A stretch of DNA of 61,040 nt from Candidatus Rokuibacteriota bacterium. GTDB lineage: Bacteria; Methylomirabilota; Methylomirabilia; Rokubacteriales; CSP1-6. Shown one piece after another: positions 51,185 through 60,130 of the stretch; within the stretch, counting starts at the first letter, position 1; each line of letters begins with the position of its first letter. The notes under the pieces are model-generated. The model ran no database searches. It was given only the letters and a program-made list of their open reading frames with translations, and was not told the origin of the DNA. The DNA lies in contig JACPCW010000115.1 in assembly GCA_016184365.1 (NCBI GenBank), forward strand, positions 1-61,040, given 5' to 3'. Both the position numbers and the translations under genes were made by a program.

Positions 51185-52123
51185 CTACCGTGACTCCGGG
51201 ATGATCGTCGCGGCGAAGCGCTCCATGCGCTCGAGACTCGCCGACAGGTCGTCGCTGCGGAAATCGATGATGAGCTCGGAGACGCCGAGCTTCGCGTACG
51301 TCCCGGCGTCCGCGAGGAACTGCTCCGGCGTACCGGCGAATGGCAGGCGGTCCGCGGCCGGCTTCGCATCCGCGTCGTACACGGGCGCCTTGAACGAGAT
51401 CGTCAGCGTCGAGGCATCGCGGCGCTCGGCGTCGCACAACCGCCGCAGCTCGTCCATCAGCGCACCGAACTCCGCGGGCCGCAGCGGCACGGCGGGATTG
51501 CCGCCGACGGGGTGCCACCCGTCGCCGTACCGTGCCGCGCGCCGCAGCGCCGGCGTGCTGTGGCCGCCGACCCAGATCGGCGGATGCGGCTTCTGCACGG
51601 GCCGCGGCAGGCACTGCACGTCGTCGAACGTGTAGTAGCGGCCCGAGAACGACGCCGGCGACTGCGTCCACAGCGCCTTGAAGATGCGCAGGTACTCGTC
51701 GCTCACGGGGCCGCGCTCCTCGAATGGTGGCGCCGCGAGCGCTTCGAATTCCTCGCGGAGCCAGCCGACGCCGACGCCCACGGTGACGCGGCCGCTCGAC
51801 AGCACGTCGATGGTCGCGAGCGCCTTCGCGGTGAAGACGGGATTGCGATACGGCAGGATCATCACGCTCGTCACGAGCCGCAGCCGGCGGCTCTTCGCGG
51901 CCGCGAACGCCGCGAGCGCGAGCTGCTCGAGCGCATCGCCCTGGCCCGGGAACGCGCCGGTCACGGTGTACGGATATTTCGACTTCACCTGCGCCGGGAA
52001 CACGACGTGGTCGGCGATCATCACCGAGCTGAAGCCGAGCGCCTCGGCGCGCGTCAGCAGCGTTTCGATCGCGTCGGGCGTGGCCGTCCTGCCGCGGGTC
52101 GGGAGGTAAAAGGCGTAGCGCAT
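51185..52123 (-). CDS. LLM-class F420-dependent-type oxidoreductase
   Basis: A 312-residue luciferase-fold protein: MRYAFYLPTRGRTATPD, RAEALGFSSVMIADHVVFP, VLSSGRVTVGVGVGWLREEFEA and KPHPPIWVGGHSTPALRRAARYG. These fit the TIGR03619-like F420 group. The ATG at 52123 lies 7 nt after a minus-strand TAGACT. It pairs with the RidA gene downstream and is divergent from the Rieske gene. Confidence 0.85.
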   Translation of the reverse strand: MRYAFYLPTRGRTATPDAIETLLTRAEALGFSSVMIADHVVFPAQVKSKYPYTVTGAFPGQGDALEQLALAAFAAAKSRRLRLVTSVMILPYRNPVFTAKALATIDVLSSGRVTVGVGVGWLREEFEALAAPPFEERGPVSDEYLRIFKALWTQSPASFSGRYYTFDDVQCLPRPVQKPHPPIWVGGHSTPALRRAARYGDGWHPVGGNPAVPLRPAEFGALMDELRRLCDAERRDASTLTISFKAPVYDADAKPAADRLPFAGTPEQFLADAGTYAKLGVSELIIDFRSDDLSASLERMERFAATIIPESR

Positions 52124-52130
52124 GCGGCGG

Positions 52131-52136
52131 AGTCTA
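52131..52136 (-). promoter_or_regulatory. -10 element (TAGACT), leaderless LLM gene
   Basis: TAGACT on the minus strand is separated by exactly 7 nt from the ATG at 52123, with no Shine-Dalgarno sequence. Confidence 0.45.
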
Positions 52137-52175
52137 GCCTCAACCGGAAGTCGACGCCCGTGGTACGTTTTGGCC

Positions 52176-53498
52176 ATGCTGAGCCGGGAAGACAACGAGA
52201 TCCTCGTGCGCACCGGCCCGGGCATGCCGATGGGCGCGCTCCTGCGCCGGTACTGGATGCCGGTCGTCAACGCGTCCGAGCTCGAGCCGGGCGGGCGCGT
52301 CAAGCGCGTCCAGATCCTCGGCGAGCGGCTCGTCGCCCACCGCACGCCCGGCGGCCGGCCGGGTCTGGTCGCGGAGTTCTGTCCGCACCGCGGCGCCTCG
52401 CTCTATTACGGCCGCAACGAAGACGGCGGCATGCGCTGCGCGTACCACGGCTGGAAGCTCGGCCTCGACGGGACTTGCGTCGACATGCCCAACGAGCCGG
52501 CGGAGTCGAACTTCGCGGCGAAGGTGCGCACGACCGCGTATCCCTGTGTCGAGCGCGGCGGCGTGGTGTGGGCGTGGATGGGCGCGGGCGCGCCCGCGCC
52601 GCTGCCCGAGCTCGAATGGACGACGCTGCCGCTCGATCACGTCTTCGCGTCGAAGCGGGTCCAGGACTGCAACTGGTTCCAGGCGATGGAGGGCGGCATC
52701 GACTCGAGCCACATCTCGTTCCTGCACTCCCCGCTCGATCACCAGGACTTCTCGGTCACCGAGGCCCTCGACCGCGCGAGCTTCGGCGTCGGCGCGGCGG
52801 TGAACACGGGCGACCGCGCGCCGCGCTTCGAGGTCGTCGACACGGACTACGGCGTGCTGATCGGCGCGCGACGGACGAACCCGGACGGCCAGTGGTACTG
52901 GCGGATCACGCAGTACCTGTTCCCGTTCTACACGATGCCGCCCGTGGGCGTCGGCGAAGACGTCGTGCAGTCGCACATCTGGGTGCCGATGGACGACACC
53001 CACGTCGTGAACTGGATGGTGACGTGGCACACGAAGCGCCCGCTGACGCGCGAAGAGATCGCGCTCCACATCGAGGGCAAGGGCGCCCACGTGTGCGACT
53101 ACGCGCCGGCGACGTCGGACCCGTACGGCGACGTGCGGACCGCCGCGAATCGCGACAACGACTACCAGATGGACTGGGACGTGCACCGCACGAAGATGTA
53201 CTGCGGCATCCCCGGCTTCGGCGTGCAGGACCAGGCCATCCAGGAAAGCCAGGGCGACGTCGTCGATCGGACGCAGGAGCGCCTCGGCACGAGCGACACC
53301 GCGATCATCCAGGTGCGGAAGCGGCTGCTCGCCGCCGCGCGCGCGCTCCGCGATCACGGCGCGGCGCCGCCGGGACAGCACGCGGAATCGTTCTGCGTGC
53401 GCTCCGCATCGCTCGTGCTGCCGCCCGGCGCCGACTGGGTCGAGCCCGCGAAGCCGCTGGTGCTCGTCCGCCCGACGCAGACGCTCACGCTGGTGTAG
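52176..53498 (+). CDS. Rieske aromatic-ring-hydroxylating-type oxygenase, alpha subunit
   Basis: A 440-residue oxygenase. The Rieske [2Fe-2S] ligands are Cys69-x-His71 (CPHRGAS) and Cys88-x2-His91 (CAYHGW). The non-heme iron site has His179 and His184 in DSSHISFLHS. This arrangement matches phthalate/vanillate-type one-component or two-component oxygenases. No ferredoxin or reductase is adjacent. The start at 52176 is the first Met of the family-like N terminus; TACGTT lies 6 nt upstream. It would hydroxylate or demethylate an aromatic or related substrate. Confidence 0.88.
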   Translation: MLSREDNEILVRTGPGMPMGALLRRYWMPVVNASELEPGGRVKRVQILGERLVAHRTPGGRPGLVAEFCPHRGASLYYGRNEDGGMRCAYHGWKLGLDGTCVDMPNEPAESNFAAKVRTTAYPCVERGGVVWAWMGAGAPAPLPELEWTTLPLDHVFASKRVQDCNWFQAMEGGIDSSHISFLHSPLDHQDFSVTEALDRASFGVGAAVNTGDRAPRFEVVDTDYGVLIGARRTNPDGQWYWRITQYLFPFYTMPPVGVGEDVVQSHIWVPMDDTHVVNWMVTWHTKRPLTREEIALHIEGKGAHVCDYAPATSDPYGDVRTAANRDNDYQMDWDVHRTKMYCGIPGFGVQDQAIQESQGDVVDRTQERLGTSDTAIIQVRKRLLAAARALRDHGAAPPGQHAESFCVRSASLVLPPGADWVEPAKPLVLVRPTQTLTLV

Positions 53499-53527
53499 GT
53501 GGTTTCGGCAACCCGATCGCGCGGGGA

Positions 53528-53604
53528 GTCGAGGAGCGCCACGGCCTGGCCGGGGCGCTCCGAGCGCGGGGGGGCGTGGGGGGCCATTTCGGGGCCCCCC
53601 ACAT
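53528..53604 (+). repeat. Double-hairpin element, copy C
   Basis: A copy just downstream of the Rieske stop, sense with the SDR gene. Hairpin 1 is GGAGCGCC-A-CGGC / CTG / GCCG-GGGCGCTCC; hairpin 2 is GTGGGGGGCC / ATTTCGG / GGCCCCCCAC, with a 10-bp stem. Confidence 0.75.
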
Positions 53605-53626
53605 GAGGGTCTAGCGTGTCGCAAGA

Positions 53627-53697
53627 TCGAGGAGCGCCACGGGTTCCCCGGGGCGCTCCGAGCGTTGGGGGTATGGGGGCCATTTCGGGGCCCCCAT
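53627..53697 (+). repeat. Double-hairpin element, copy D
   Basis: A copy ending 5 nt before the SDR ATG (53703). Hairpin 1 is GGAGCGCC-A-CGGG / TTC / CCCG-GGGCGCTCC, with a C-G to G-C switch relative to copies A-C. Hairpin 2 is ATGGGGGCC / ATTTCGG / GGCCCCCAT. Confidence 0.75.
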
Positions 53698-53702
53698 CTC
53701 GA

Positions 53703-54470
53703 ATGTCCGGCCGCATCGCGCTGATCACCGGCGGCGGCGGGGGCATCGGCGCCGCCACCGCGCAGCTCTTCGCCGAAGAAGGCGCGCGCGTCGCCATCGT
53801 GGACGTCGATCTCCCCACCGTCGAAAAAGCGGCGGCGGCCATCGCCGGCGCGGTGCCCGGGGCGACGATCCTGCCGCTCGCCGCCGACGTCGCGCAGGAG
53901 GCGGAGGCGCGGCGTGCGGTCGACGCGACGGTCGCGCGATTCGGCGCGCTGCACACCGTCGTCAACGTCGCCGGCATCCGGGTGTACACACCGCTCGCCG
54001 AAGCGACGACCGACGACTGGCAGCGCATCCTCGGCGTCAACCTCCTCGCGACGACGTATGGCTGCCAGGCCGCTTTGCCGCACCTGCGGGCCGCCGGCGA
54101 CGGCACGATCGTGAACGTCTCGTCGGTCTTCGGCGTGATGGGTCGCGCCGGCATGGGGCAGTACGACACGACGAAGGCGGCCATTCTCGGCTTCTCGCGC
54201 GCGCTCGCCGTCGAGGAAGCGCCGCACGGCATCCGCGTCAACACCGTGTGCCCGGCGGGGACGATCACGCCGTACCACATCCGCCGCGCCGCCGACCGCG
54301 GCGTCAGCGAAGACGAGCTGCGCCGCTCGCGCGCGGCCGACAACGGCCTGTTCGGCCGCTGGGCCGAGCCGCGCGAGGTCGCGTATCCGATCCTCTTCCT
54401 CGCGTGCCGGGAATCGTCGTTCGTCACGGGCGCCACGCTCATGGTCGACGCCGGCCGCTCGATCCTCTGA
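53703..54470 (+). CDS. Short-chain dehydrogenase/reductase
   Basis: A 255-residue classical SDR with TGGGGGIG (residues 9-16), NVAG replacing NNAG, a Ser near 140, and Tyr154-x3-Lys158 (YDTTK). It ends VTGATLMVDAG, typical of FabG-like enzymes. The start at 53703 follows repeat copy D by 5 nt, with no Shine-Dalgarno site. It probably oxidises or reduces an alcohol/ketone in the same pathway as the Rieske or CoA-transferase gene. Confidence 0.88.
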   Translation: MSGRIALITGGGGGIGAATAQLFAEEGARVAIVDVDLPTVEKAAAAIAGAVPGATILPLAADVAQEAEARRAVDATVARFGALHTVVNVAGIRVYTPLAEATTDDWQRILGVNLLATTYGCQAALPHLRAAGDGTIVNVSSVFGVMGRAGMGQYDTTKAAILGFSRALAVEEAPHGIRVNTVCPAGTITPYHIRRAADRGVSEDELRRSRAADNGLFGRWAEPREVAYPILFLACRESSFVTGATLMVDAGRSIL

Positions 54471-54472
54471 CC

Positions 54473-54775
54473 ATGGCGAAAGTCCTGACGCTGCTGGCGC
54501 TGCTCGTGGGCGCCGAGGCGCAGTTCGCGCTCGCCACTCTCGACATCGTCTGGCGTACGCTCGTCCTTTCCTTCGACAGCCCCGCGAGCCAGTGGACCGA
54601 CGCGATCGCATCGGACGGCACCGTGTCGTCCGATGGCGGTCGCGAGGCGCGCGAGGCCGTGCGCCACGGCACGGAGCCGCGACGCTTCTGCGCGGTCCGT
54701 TCCGCTGCGCGCCGCGACAGTCACTGGCTCGGGTCTCGCCTCACTCGCTCGCCCCCGTCGTCGCCGCTCGCCTGA
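54473..54775 (+). CDS. Hypothetical protein, doubtful
   Basis: The ATG is 2 bp after the SDR stop. The first ~45 residues (KVLTLLALLVGAEAQFALAT) look like an export signal or helix, but the remainder is Arg/Ser-rich and resembles a random GC-rich frame. I see no family. It may be a short real gene with a 3' part lost, or non-coding. Confidence 0.3.
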   Translation: MAKVLTLLALLVGAEAQFALATLDIVWRTLVLSFDSPASQWTDAIASDGTVSSDGGREAREAVRHGTEPRRFCAVRSAARRDSHWLGSRLTRSPPSSPLA

Positions 54776-54818
54776 ACCGTACGCGAGTCGACGACATCCA
54801 TCTCCGAGGGGGCACACG

Positions 54819-54950
54819 ATGGAGACGTTCGGTCAGATCGTCGCGGGCATCGTCCTGTTCGTGTTCTTCATCGGCTTCATCTACTACCGGCACCGGCAGG
54901 ACCTGAGAGCGGAGCAGCGGGCGAAAGGCACGCCGCCGGGCCGCGTCTAG
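54819..54950 (+). CDS. 43-residue single-helix membrane protein
   Basis: The product is a single membrane helix (residues ~6-22, IVAGIVLFVFFIGFIYY) with a short basic tail, similar in shape to CcoQ-like or other small membrane proteins. A purine-rich GAGGGGG precedes the ATG. The composition is clearly membrane-like and unlike random frames. Function unknown. Confidence 0.55.
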   Translation: METFGQIVAGIVLFVFFIGFIYYRHRQDLRAEQRAKGTPPGRV

Positions 54951-54984
54951 CGTCAGGCGGCGAGCGCGCGGTTCCATCGGGCGG

Positions 54985-54990
54985 TAGGAT
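54985..54990 (+). promoter_or_regulatory. -10 element (TAGGAT), leaderless beta-propeller gene
   Basis: TAGGAT is followed by exactly 7 nt and the ATG at 54998; no Shine-Dalgarno sequence is present. Confidence 0.45.
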
Positions 54991-54997
54991 CAACCCC

Positions 54998-55900
54998 ATG
55001 GAACCGCGATTGCTCGTCGGCACGGTCAACGGTCTCGCCGCCTTCGATCCCGGCAGCGCAAGCCGGCGTGACGCGCTCGGCGGTCACGAAATCACCGGCA
55101 TCGCCGTCGGGGCTCGCCGCACGTGGGCCATCGTCGACGGCAAGACGCTCCGCACCGGCGACGACTGGTCCGCCGTCGCACGGGTCGATGGTCCGCCGGC
55201 CACGTGTCTCGTCGCGACGGCGAGCGACGTGGTCGCCGGCACCGAAGCCGCGCATCTCCTGCGGCTCGGCGGCGATCGACTCGAGCCGGTGACGTCGTTC
55301 GAAGCCGTCCCCGGCCGCGACACCTGGTACACGCCGTGGGGCGATCCCGCGGACGTGCGGTCGATCGCCGTCGGCGCGGACGGCGCGCTCTACGTGAACG
55401 TGCACGTGGGTGGCGTGGCGCGGTCGCGCGACGGCGGAGGCTCATGGACGCCGACGGTGGACGTCGAAGCCGACGTGCACCAGGTCGTCGCGCATCCGAC
55501 ACGCGCGGGGGTCGTGCTCGTGGCGTCCGCGGCCGGCTTCGGCCTGAGCCGCGACGGCGCCGATTCGTGGGTGTTCACGAATGACGGGCTGCACGCGCAT
55601 TACCTTCGTGCCGTCGCGGTCGCCGACGATCTCGTGTTCGTCTCGGCGGCCACCGGCTTCCGCGGCAAGCGCGCGGCCATCTATCGCAAGCCGCTCGACG
55701 GCGGCGCGTTCGCGCGCTGTCAGACGGGCCTGCCGAAATGGTTCGACGGCAACATCGACACCGCGTGTCTCGCCGTCGCCGGACGCCTCGTCGCCTTCGG
55801 TACCGAGGACGGCTGTCTCTACGTGTCGCATGACGCCGGGGACACGTGGGCGCTTCACGCGAAGGATCTCGGCGCCGTGCGCGCGGTCGTGTTCGCATGA
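54998..55900 (+). CDS. BNR/WD40-like beta-propeller protein
   Basis: A 300-residue cytoplasmic protein with repeated beta-propeller blades. SRDGGGSWTPTVDV, SRDGADSWVFTNDG and SHDAGDTWALHAKD are Asp-box (S-x-D-x-G-x-x-W) repeats. Such propellers occur in exo-sialidases, sortilin-like and uncharacterised proteins; with no catalytic residues visible, a binding role is more likely. The gene overlaps the CoA-transferase start by 4 bp (ATGA). Confidence 0.82.
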   Translation: MEPRLLVGTVNGLAAFDPGSASRRDALGGHEITGIAVGARRTWAIVDGKTLRTGDDWSAVARVDGPPATCLVATASDVVAGTEAAHLLRLGGDRLEPVTSFEAVPGRDTWYTPWGDPADVRSIAVGADGALYVNVHVGGVARSRDGGGSWTPTVDVEADVHQVVAHPTRAGVVLVASAAGFGLSRDGADSWVFTNDGLHAHYLRAVAVADDLVFVSAATGFRGKRAAIYRKPLDGGAFARCQTGLPKWFDGNIDTACLAVAGRLVAFGTEDGCLYVSHDAGDTWALHAKDLGAVRAVVFA

Positions 55901-57114
55901 CGCGACTGCTCGCAGGCGTCCGCGTGCTCGACGTGGCGAGCTTCATCGCCGGACCGGTCGCGACCACCGTCATGGCCGATTTCGGCGCCGACGTCATCAA
56001 GATCGAGCCGCCCGGCGGCGAGCCGTACCGGCATCGCACGTCCGGTCCCGGCGTGCCCGCGAGCCCGTACAACTACCGCTACATCGCCGACAACCGGACG
56101 AAGCGCGGGCTCGCGCTCGATCTGCAGCAGGAGCCCGGCCGTGACGTGCTGTACCGGCTCGTGCGCCGCAGCGACGTCTTCGTCACGAACGTCCCGCTCG
56201 ACTCGCGCGCCCGCCTGCGCATTCGCTGGGACGATCTCGAGCCGCTGAACGCCCGGCTGATCTATGCGTCCGTCACCGCGTACGGCGAGCGCGGCGACGA
56301 GGCGGCGCGCACCGGCTTCGATTCCACCGCGCTGTGGGCGCGCACGGGATTGATGGACCTCGTGCGCCCGGCGCCGGACGCGCCGCCGTCACGCTCCCTG
56401 CCCGGCATGGGCGATCACCCGACCGGGCTCGCCCTCTTCGGCGCCATCATGGCCGCGCTCTATCGGCGCGAGCGCACGGGCCGCGGCGGCATGGTCGCCA
56501 CGAATCTGATGGCGAACGGCCTGTGGTGGAACGCGATCCAGGTGCAGGCGGCGCTCTGCGGCGCCAAGGTCGAGCCGCGTCCGGCCCGCGAAGAGGCGGC
56601 GAGCGCGCTCGCGAATCTCTATCGCTGTGCCGACGGCCGCTGGTTTCTGCTGAACGTGCTGCAGGAAGACCGCGACTGGGCGGCGTTGACGCGCGCCATC
56701 GCGCGCCCCGACGTGCGCGACGACGCGCGATTTGCCACCACGCCGGCGCGCCGTGCGAACGCGCGCGCGCTCATCGGCGTGCTCGACGACGTGTTCGCGG
56801 CGCATCCGTGGGCAGCGTGGCGGGCGGTGCTCGACGCCCACGGGCTCACCTTCGGCGGGGTCGGCACGGTGGACGACGCGCGCGACGATGCGCAGATGCA
56901 CGCGAGCGGCGCGCTCGTGCCGATCGACGATCCGCGCGCCGGGGCGCGGTACACGGTGGCGAGCCCGCTCGAGATCGACGGCGAGCCGCCCGTGCCGCCG
57001 CGCTATCCGCCGGAGCTCGGCGAGCACTCGGCGGAGATCCTTCGCGAGGCCGGCTACGCGGACGACGAGATCGAACGATTGATCGACGCGCGCGTCGTCG
57101 TCGCCGCGTCCTGA
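55897..57114 (+). CDS. CoA transferase, family III (CaiB/BaiF)
   Basis: A 405-residue family III CoA transferase: LLAGVRVLDVASFIAGPVA, LMADFGADVIKIEPPGG (partly), NRTKRGLALDLQ, and SLPGMGDHPTGLALFGAI with the Asp expected to carry the acyl-CoA anhydride. It transfers CoA between organic acids in the cytoplasm. The ATG at 55897 overlaps the propeller gene's stop. Substrate is unknown. Confidence 0.88.
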   Translation: MTRLLAGVRVLDVASFIAGPVATTVMADFGADVIKIEPPGGEPYRHRTSGPGVPASPYNYRYIADNRTKRGLALDLQQEPGRDVLYRLVRRSDVFVTNVPLDSRARLRIRWDDLEPLNARLIYASVTAYGERGDEAARTGFDSTALWARTGLMDLVRPAPDAPPSRSLPGMGDHPTGLALFGAIMAALYRRERTGRGGMVATNLMANGLWWNAIQVQAALCGAKVEPRPAREEAASALANLYRCADGRWFLLNVLQEDRDWAALTRAIARPDVRDDARFATTPARRANARALIGVLDDVFAAHPWAAWRAVLDAHGLTFGGVGTVDDARDDAQMHASGALVPIDDPRAGARYTVASPLEIDGEPPVPPRYPPELGEHSAEILREAGYADDEIERLIDARVVVAAS

Positions 57115-57145
57115 GACGTCACCGCGCCGGGCGCGCCACCACCCG

Positions 57146-58324
57146 CTACTTCACCGGCAGCTTGTAGAGCCGGATGACGTTGTCGCGGCCGATCGTCCGC
57201 GCCACGTCGGGCGACAGCAGCGACAGGAAATGCACCGTGGCCTGGAGCTTCGGCGTGTTGCGCTCGGCGAAGGTCGTCCCCGGCCCGCTCCCGCGCGTCG
57301 TCGGCGCGACCATGAACGAGTCCGTGCCGATGACGAAGCGGTCGGCGTGCCGCGTCAACAGCGCGTCCCACGCGGGATCGAGGCCCGTCGGCGTGAGCAC
57401 CTTGTTCCGGAGCGGCGCGGGCGCGCCGACGATGCGAAGGCTCACGTAGAGATTCGGATGCGCGCCCATCAGGCGGCCGACCGCCGCCGCGCTCATGCCG
57501 CCGATCGGATCCGAACCGGCGTGCGCCCAGACGATGTTCGCCTTCCGATTGTGCGCGAGCAGGCGCTCGAGCGCGGCGAGCGTCTCCGGCAGCACCGGCG
57601 GATTCGCGCTGCTTCGCTCCGCGAGGAAGGCGGGCGTCGGCATCGGCGCGTCCACGGCGTCCAGATGCAGGTCGATCGGCACGTCGCGCTTCGCCGCGAC
57701 GTCGGCGAGCACGAGCATCAGCGGATGATCGGCCGGCACGAACTCGTACGGGTGGCCGGACGCCGCCGAGACGTGGAGCGATGCCATCTCGCCGAAGCCG
57801 ACCGCGCCGCCGTCGATGAGCTTCTCGGCGGCCGTCGCGAACCGCCGCTTCACGCCGTCGGTGACCTGCACGGGGTCGGCGTAGCGATGGAGCGTCGAAT
57901 TCAGCGTGCCACCGCCGCCGAGCGACGCGAACCGGCCGCGGTAACGCGTGAGCGCGCCGGCGAACGCGTCCGCGTCGTAGACGCCCGGCTGCGTCTCGAC
58001 CTGCGGCGGCGGCATGACGAGCGCCATGGCGATGCCGAACTGATCCATGTCGCGGATCGCGGTCTCGACCGCGCCGCCCCAGTCGGGCCGCGACGAGCCG
58101 CGTCCCGTCACGAGATGGAGGTGCACGTCGATCCACGACAGCCGCGGCTTGACGGCGCCCGGTGCCGGCGGCTGGCCGGGCTGCGCCGCGCCGGGCGGCA
58201 TGCGGTCGCGCATCTGCGGCGGCATGGGGCGTTGCGGCTGCGCCTCCGCGGTCAGGACGGCGGCCGCGAGGACCACCACGATGACGACGAACGAGCGACC
58301 TATGAGTGCGCAACGAGCCGACAT
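57146..58324 (-). CDS. Exported amidohydrolase (Amidohydrolase_2 type)
   Basis: A 392-residue protein with a signal peptide (residues ~10-26, AEAQPQ) and a Met/Pro-rich linker. The TIM-barrel domain begins LSWIDVHLHLVTG (HxH), with metal/catalytic residues in DLHLDAVD, IVWAHAGSDP and FVIGTDSFM. GGGAGGG precedes the ATG at 58324. It probably hydrolyses or decarboxylates a cyclic substrate in the periplasm. Confidence 0.82.
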   Translation of the reverse strand: MSARCALIGRSFVVIVVVLAAAVLTAEAQPQRPMPPQMRDRMPPGAAQPGQPPAPGAVKPRLSWIDVHLHLVTGRGSSRPDWGGAVETAIRDMDQFGIAMALVMPPPQVETQPGVYDADAFAGALTRYRGRFASLGGGGTLNSTLHRYADPVQVTDGVKRRFATAAEKLIDGGAVGFGEMASLHVSAASGHPYEFVPADHPLMLVLADVAAKRDVPIDLHLDAVDAPMPTPAFLAERSSANPPVLPETLAALERLLAHNRKANIVWAHAGSDPIGGMSAAAVGRLMGAHPNLYVSLRIVGAPAPLRNKVLTPTGLDPAWDALLTRHADRFVIGTDSFMVAPTTRGSGPGTTFAERNTPKLQATVHFLSLLSPDVARTIGRDNVIRLYKLPVK

Positions 58325-58451
58325 GGCTCCCTCCCGATGGTGGCCGGACGCCCGAGTATAGCCGGGAGGATCGGCGCGCCCGGTCAACGGCACCCCCTGC
58401 CGTCCTGGTGTATAAAGGAGCGCACACCGCACCCCCTCAAAGGAGAGATAC

Positions 58452-59048
58452 ATGGCTCAGCTCCGGATTCCGATGGACGACAAGCGCTTTGCGACCGGGT
58501 TGACGTGGAAGGATTACATGGCGCAGATGGGCGACACGCAGGCCCGCACCGAGGAAAACTACGCGAAGTCGGCGCTGACCGATGACGAGCGCAAGTTCTT
58601 CGGCGGCGTCGGTGGCGTGAAGCACGTGGTCATGATCGCCGAGAACTGGTGCGGCGACGTGCACCGCAACTCACCGCTGATCGCGCACATCGCCGAAGCG
58701 ATGCCGGGCTGCGAGCTGCGCGTGTTCCTCCGCGACGCCAACCCCGACCTGCGTGACACGTTCCTCAACAACGGCTATCAGTCGATTCCCGTCGTCGTCT
58801 TCTTCGACAAGGACTGGAACGAGATCGGCCGGTGGCTCGAGCGCGCGCACGCGGCGACCACCAAGGCGGCCCTCATCCGCTCGAAGACGCTCGACGCCGC
58901 GCCGAAGGAAGACAAGGCGGCGCAGGACGCGGCGATGAACGAGTTCCGCAAGCAGGTCACGGCCGAGTACGGCGTGGCGGGCCACCCGCTCTGGCGCGCG
59001 GCCGCCAACGAAGTGAAGCTGCTCCTCGAGGCGCGGCTGAAGAAGTAA
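58452..59048 (+). CDS. Thioredoxin-like protein with a WCGDV active site
   Basis: A 198-residue protein of the thioredoxin superfamily: VVMIAENWCGDVHRNSP, ELRVFLRDANPDL, GYQSIPVVVFFDKDWNEIGRW. The CxxC site has become CGDV, so only one Cys remains, and a cis-Pro (SIPVVVFF) is kept. A monothiol role is likely. A helical tail follows. Upstream, TATAAA and AAAGGAG lie before the ATG. D-2-hydroxyacid dehydrogenase follows at 28 bp. Confidence 0.78.
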   Translation: MAQLRIPMDDKRFATGLTWKDYMAQMGDTQARTEENYAKSALTDDERKFFGGVGGVKHVVMIAENWCGDVHRNSPLIAHIAEAMPGCELRVFLRDANPDLRDTFLNNGYQSIPVVVFFDKDWNEIGRWLERAHAATTKAALIRSKTLDAAPKEDKAAQDAAMNEFRKQVTAEYGVAGHPLWRAAANEVKLLLEARLKK

Positions 59049-59076
59049 CCGGGACCAGGAGAAGAAGGAGAGACCC

Positions 59077-60123
59077 GTGGCCAGGTTCAAGGTCGTCACA
59101 CCGGCCGGCGCGAGCTTCTCGACGCCGGGCGTCGGCTACCAGTGGGAGCTCGAAGCGTTGACGCCGATCGGCGCCGAGATCGTGGAGGTCGACGGGAAGT
59201 CGGACGACGACTTCGTCGCGGCCGCCCGCGACGCCGACGCGCTCTACGCCAAGGGCCGGCGGATCACGAAGAAGATCATCGACGGCCTCGACAGGTGCCG
59301 GGTCATCTCGCTCGGGAGCGTCGGCGTCGACTCGGTCGACGTCGACGCCGCGACCGCGCGCGGGATCCCGGTGACGAACGTGCCCGACACGTTCATCGAA
59401 GAGGTCGCCGATCACGCGATGACCTTGATCCTGGCCACGTATCGCCGTCTCGTCGTGCAGGACCGGCTGGTGCGCGACGGCCGCTGGGCCGAAGGCCGTT
59501 CGATGCTGTCCGAGTTCCCCCGGCTCTGGGGTCAGACGCTCGGCCTCGTCGCGTTCGGGCACGTCGCGCGTGCCGTCGCGGTGCGCGCCCGCGCGTTCGG
59601 CCTGCACGTGATCGCGTACGATCCGTACATCGAAGAGCTCGTCATGACGCAGTACGGGGTCGAGCCCGTGGCGCTCGGCGAGCTGCTGCAGCGCGCGGAC
59701 ATCGTGTCGATGCATGCGCCCTCGACCGCGGATGCGAACCGCATGCTGACGACGGAGCATTTCCGCGCGATGAAGCCCACCGCGATCTTCGTCAACACCG
59801 GCCGCGGTCCGACGGTGGACGAAGCCGCGCTCACGCAGGCCCTGCAGGAGGGCTGGATCGCGGCGGCCGGGCTCGACGTCCTCGCGACTGAGCCGCCCGC
59901 GGCGGTGAATCCGCTCCTGAAGCTCGAGAACGTCATCCTCACGCCGCACGTCGCGTCGGCGTCCGCGCGCTTCGATCCCGCGCGCAAGCGGCGCGTGGGC
60001 CAGGAGCTCGCGCTGGTGCTCAGCGGCCGCTGGCCGCGCGCGTGCGTGAACCCGTCGGTGCTCGAGAAGAGCGCGCTCCGGCGGTGGCAGCCGTACTCGA
60101 TGGAGCGCGGCCCCGGGGCGTAG
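59077..60123 (+). CDS. D-2-hydroxyacid dehydrogenase
   Basis: A 348-residue NAD-dependent dehydrogenase. The nucleotide loop is GLVAFGHVARAVAVRARAFG. Catalytic residues fit: Arg in VNTGRGPTVDE, Glu in LDVLATEPP and His in LTPHVASAS. It interconverts D-2-hydroxy and 2-keto acids in the cytoplasm. It uses a GTG start with AGAAGGAG upstream, cotranscribed with the thioredoxin-like gene. Confidence 0.88.
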   Translation: MARFKVVTPAGASFSTPGVGYQWELEALTPIGAEIVEVDGKSDDDFVAAARDADALYAKGRRITKKIIDGLDRCRVISLGSVGVDSVDVDAATARGIPVTNVPDTFIEEVADHAMTLILATYRRLVVQDRLVRDGRWAEGRSMLSEFPRLWGQTLGLVAFGHVARAVAVRARAFGLHVIAYDPYIEELVMTQYGVEPVALGELLQRADIVSMHAPSTADANRMLTTEHFRAMKPTAIFVNTGRGPTVDEAALTQALQEGWIAAAGLDVLATEPPAAVNPLLKLENVILTPHVASASARFDPARKRRVGQELALVLSGRWPRACVNPSVLEKSALRRWQPYSMERGPGA

Positions 60124-60130
60124 TACCGCG

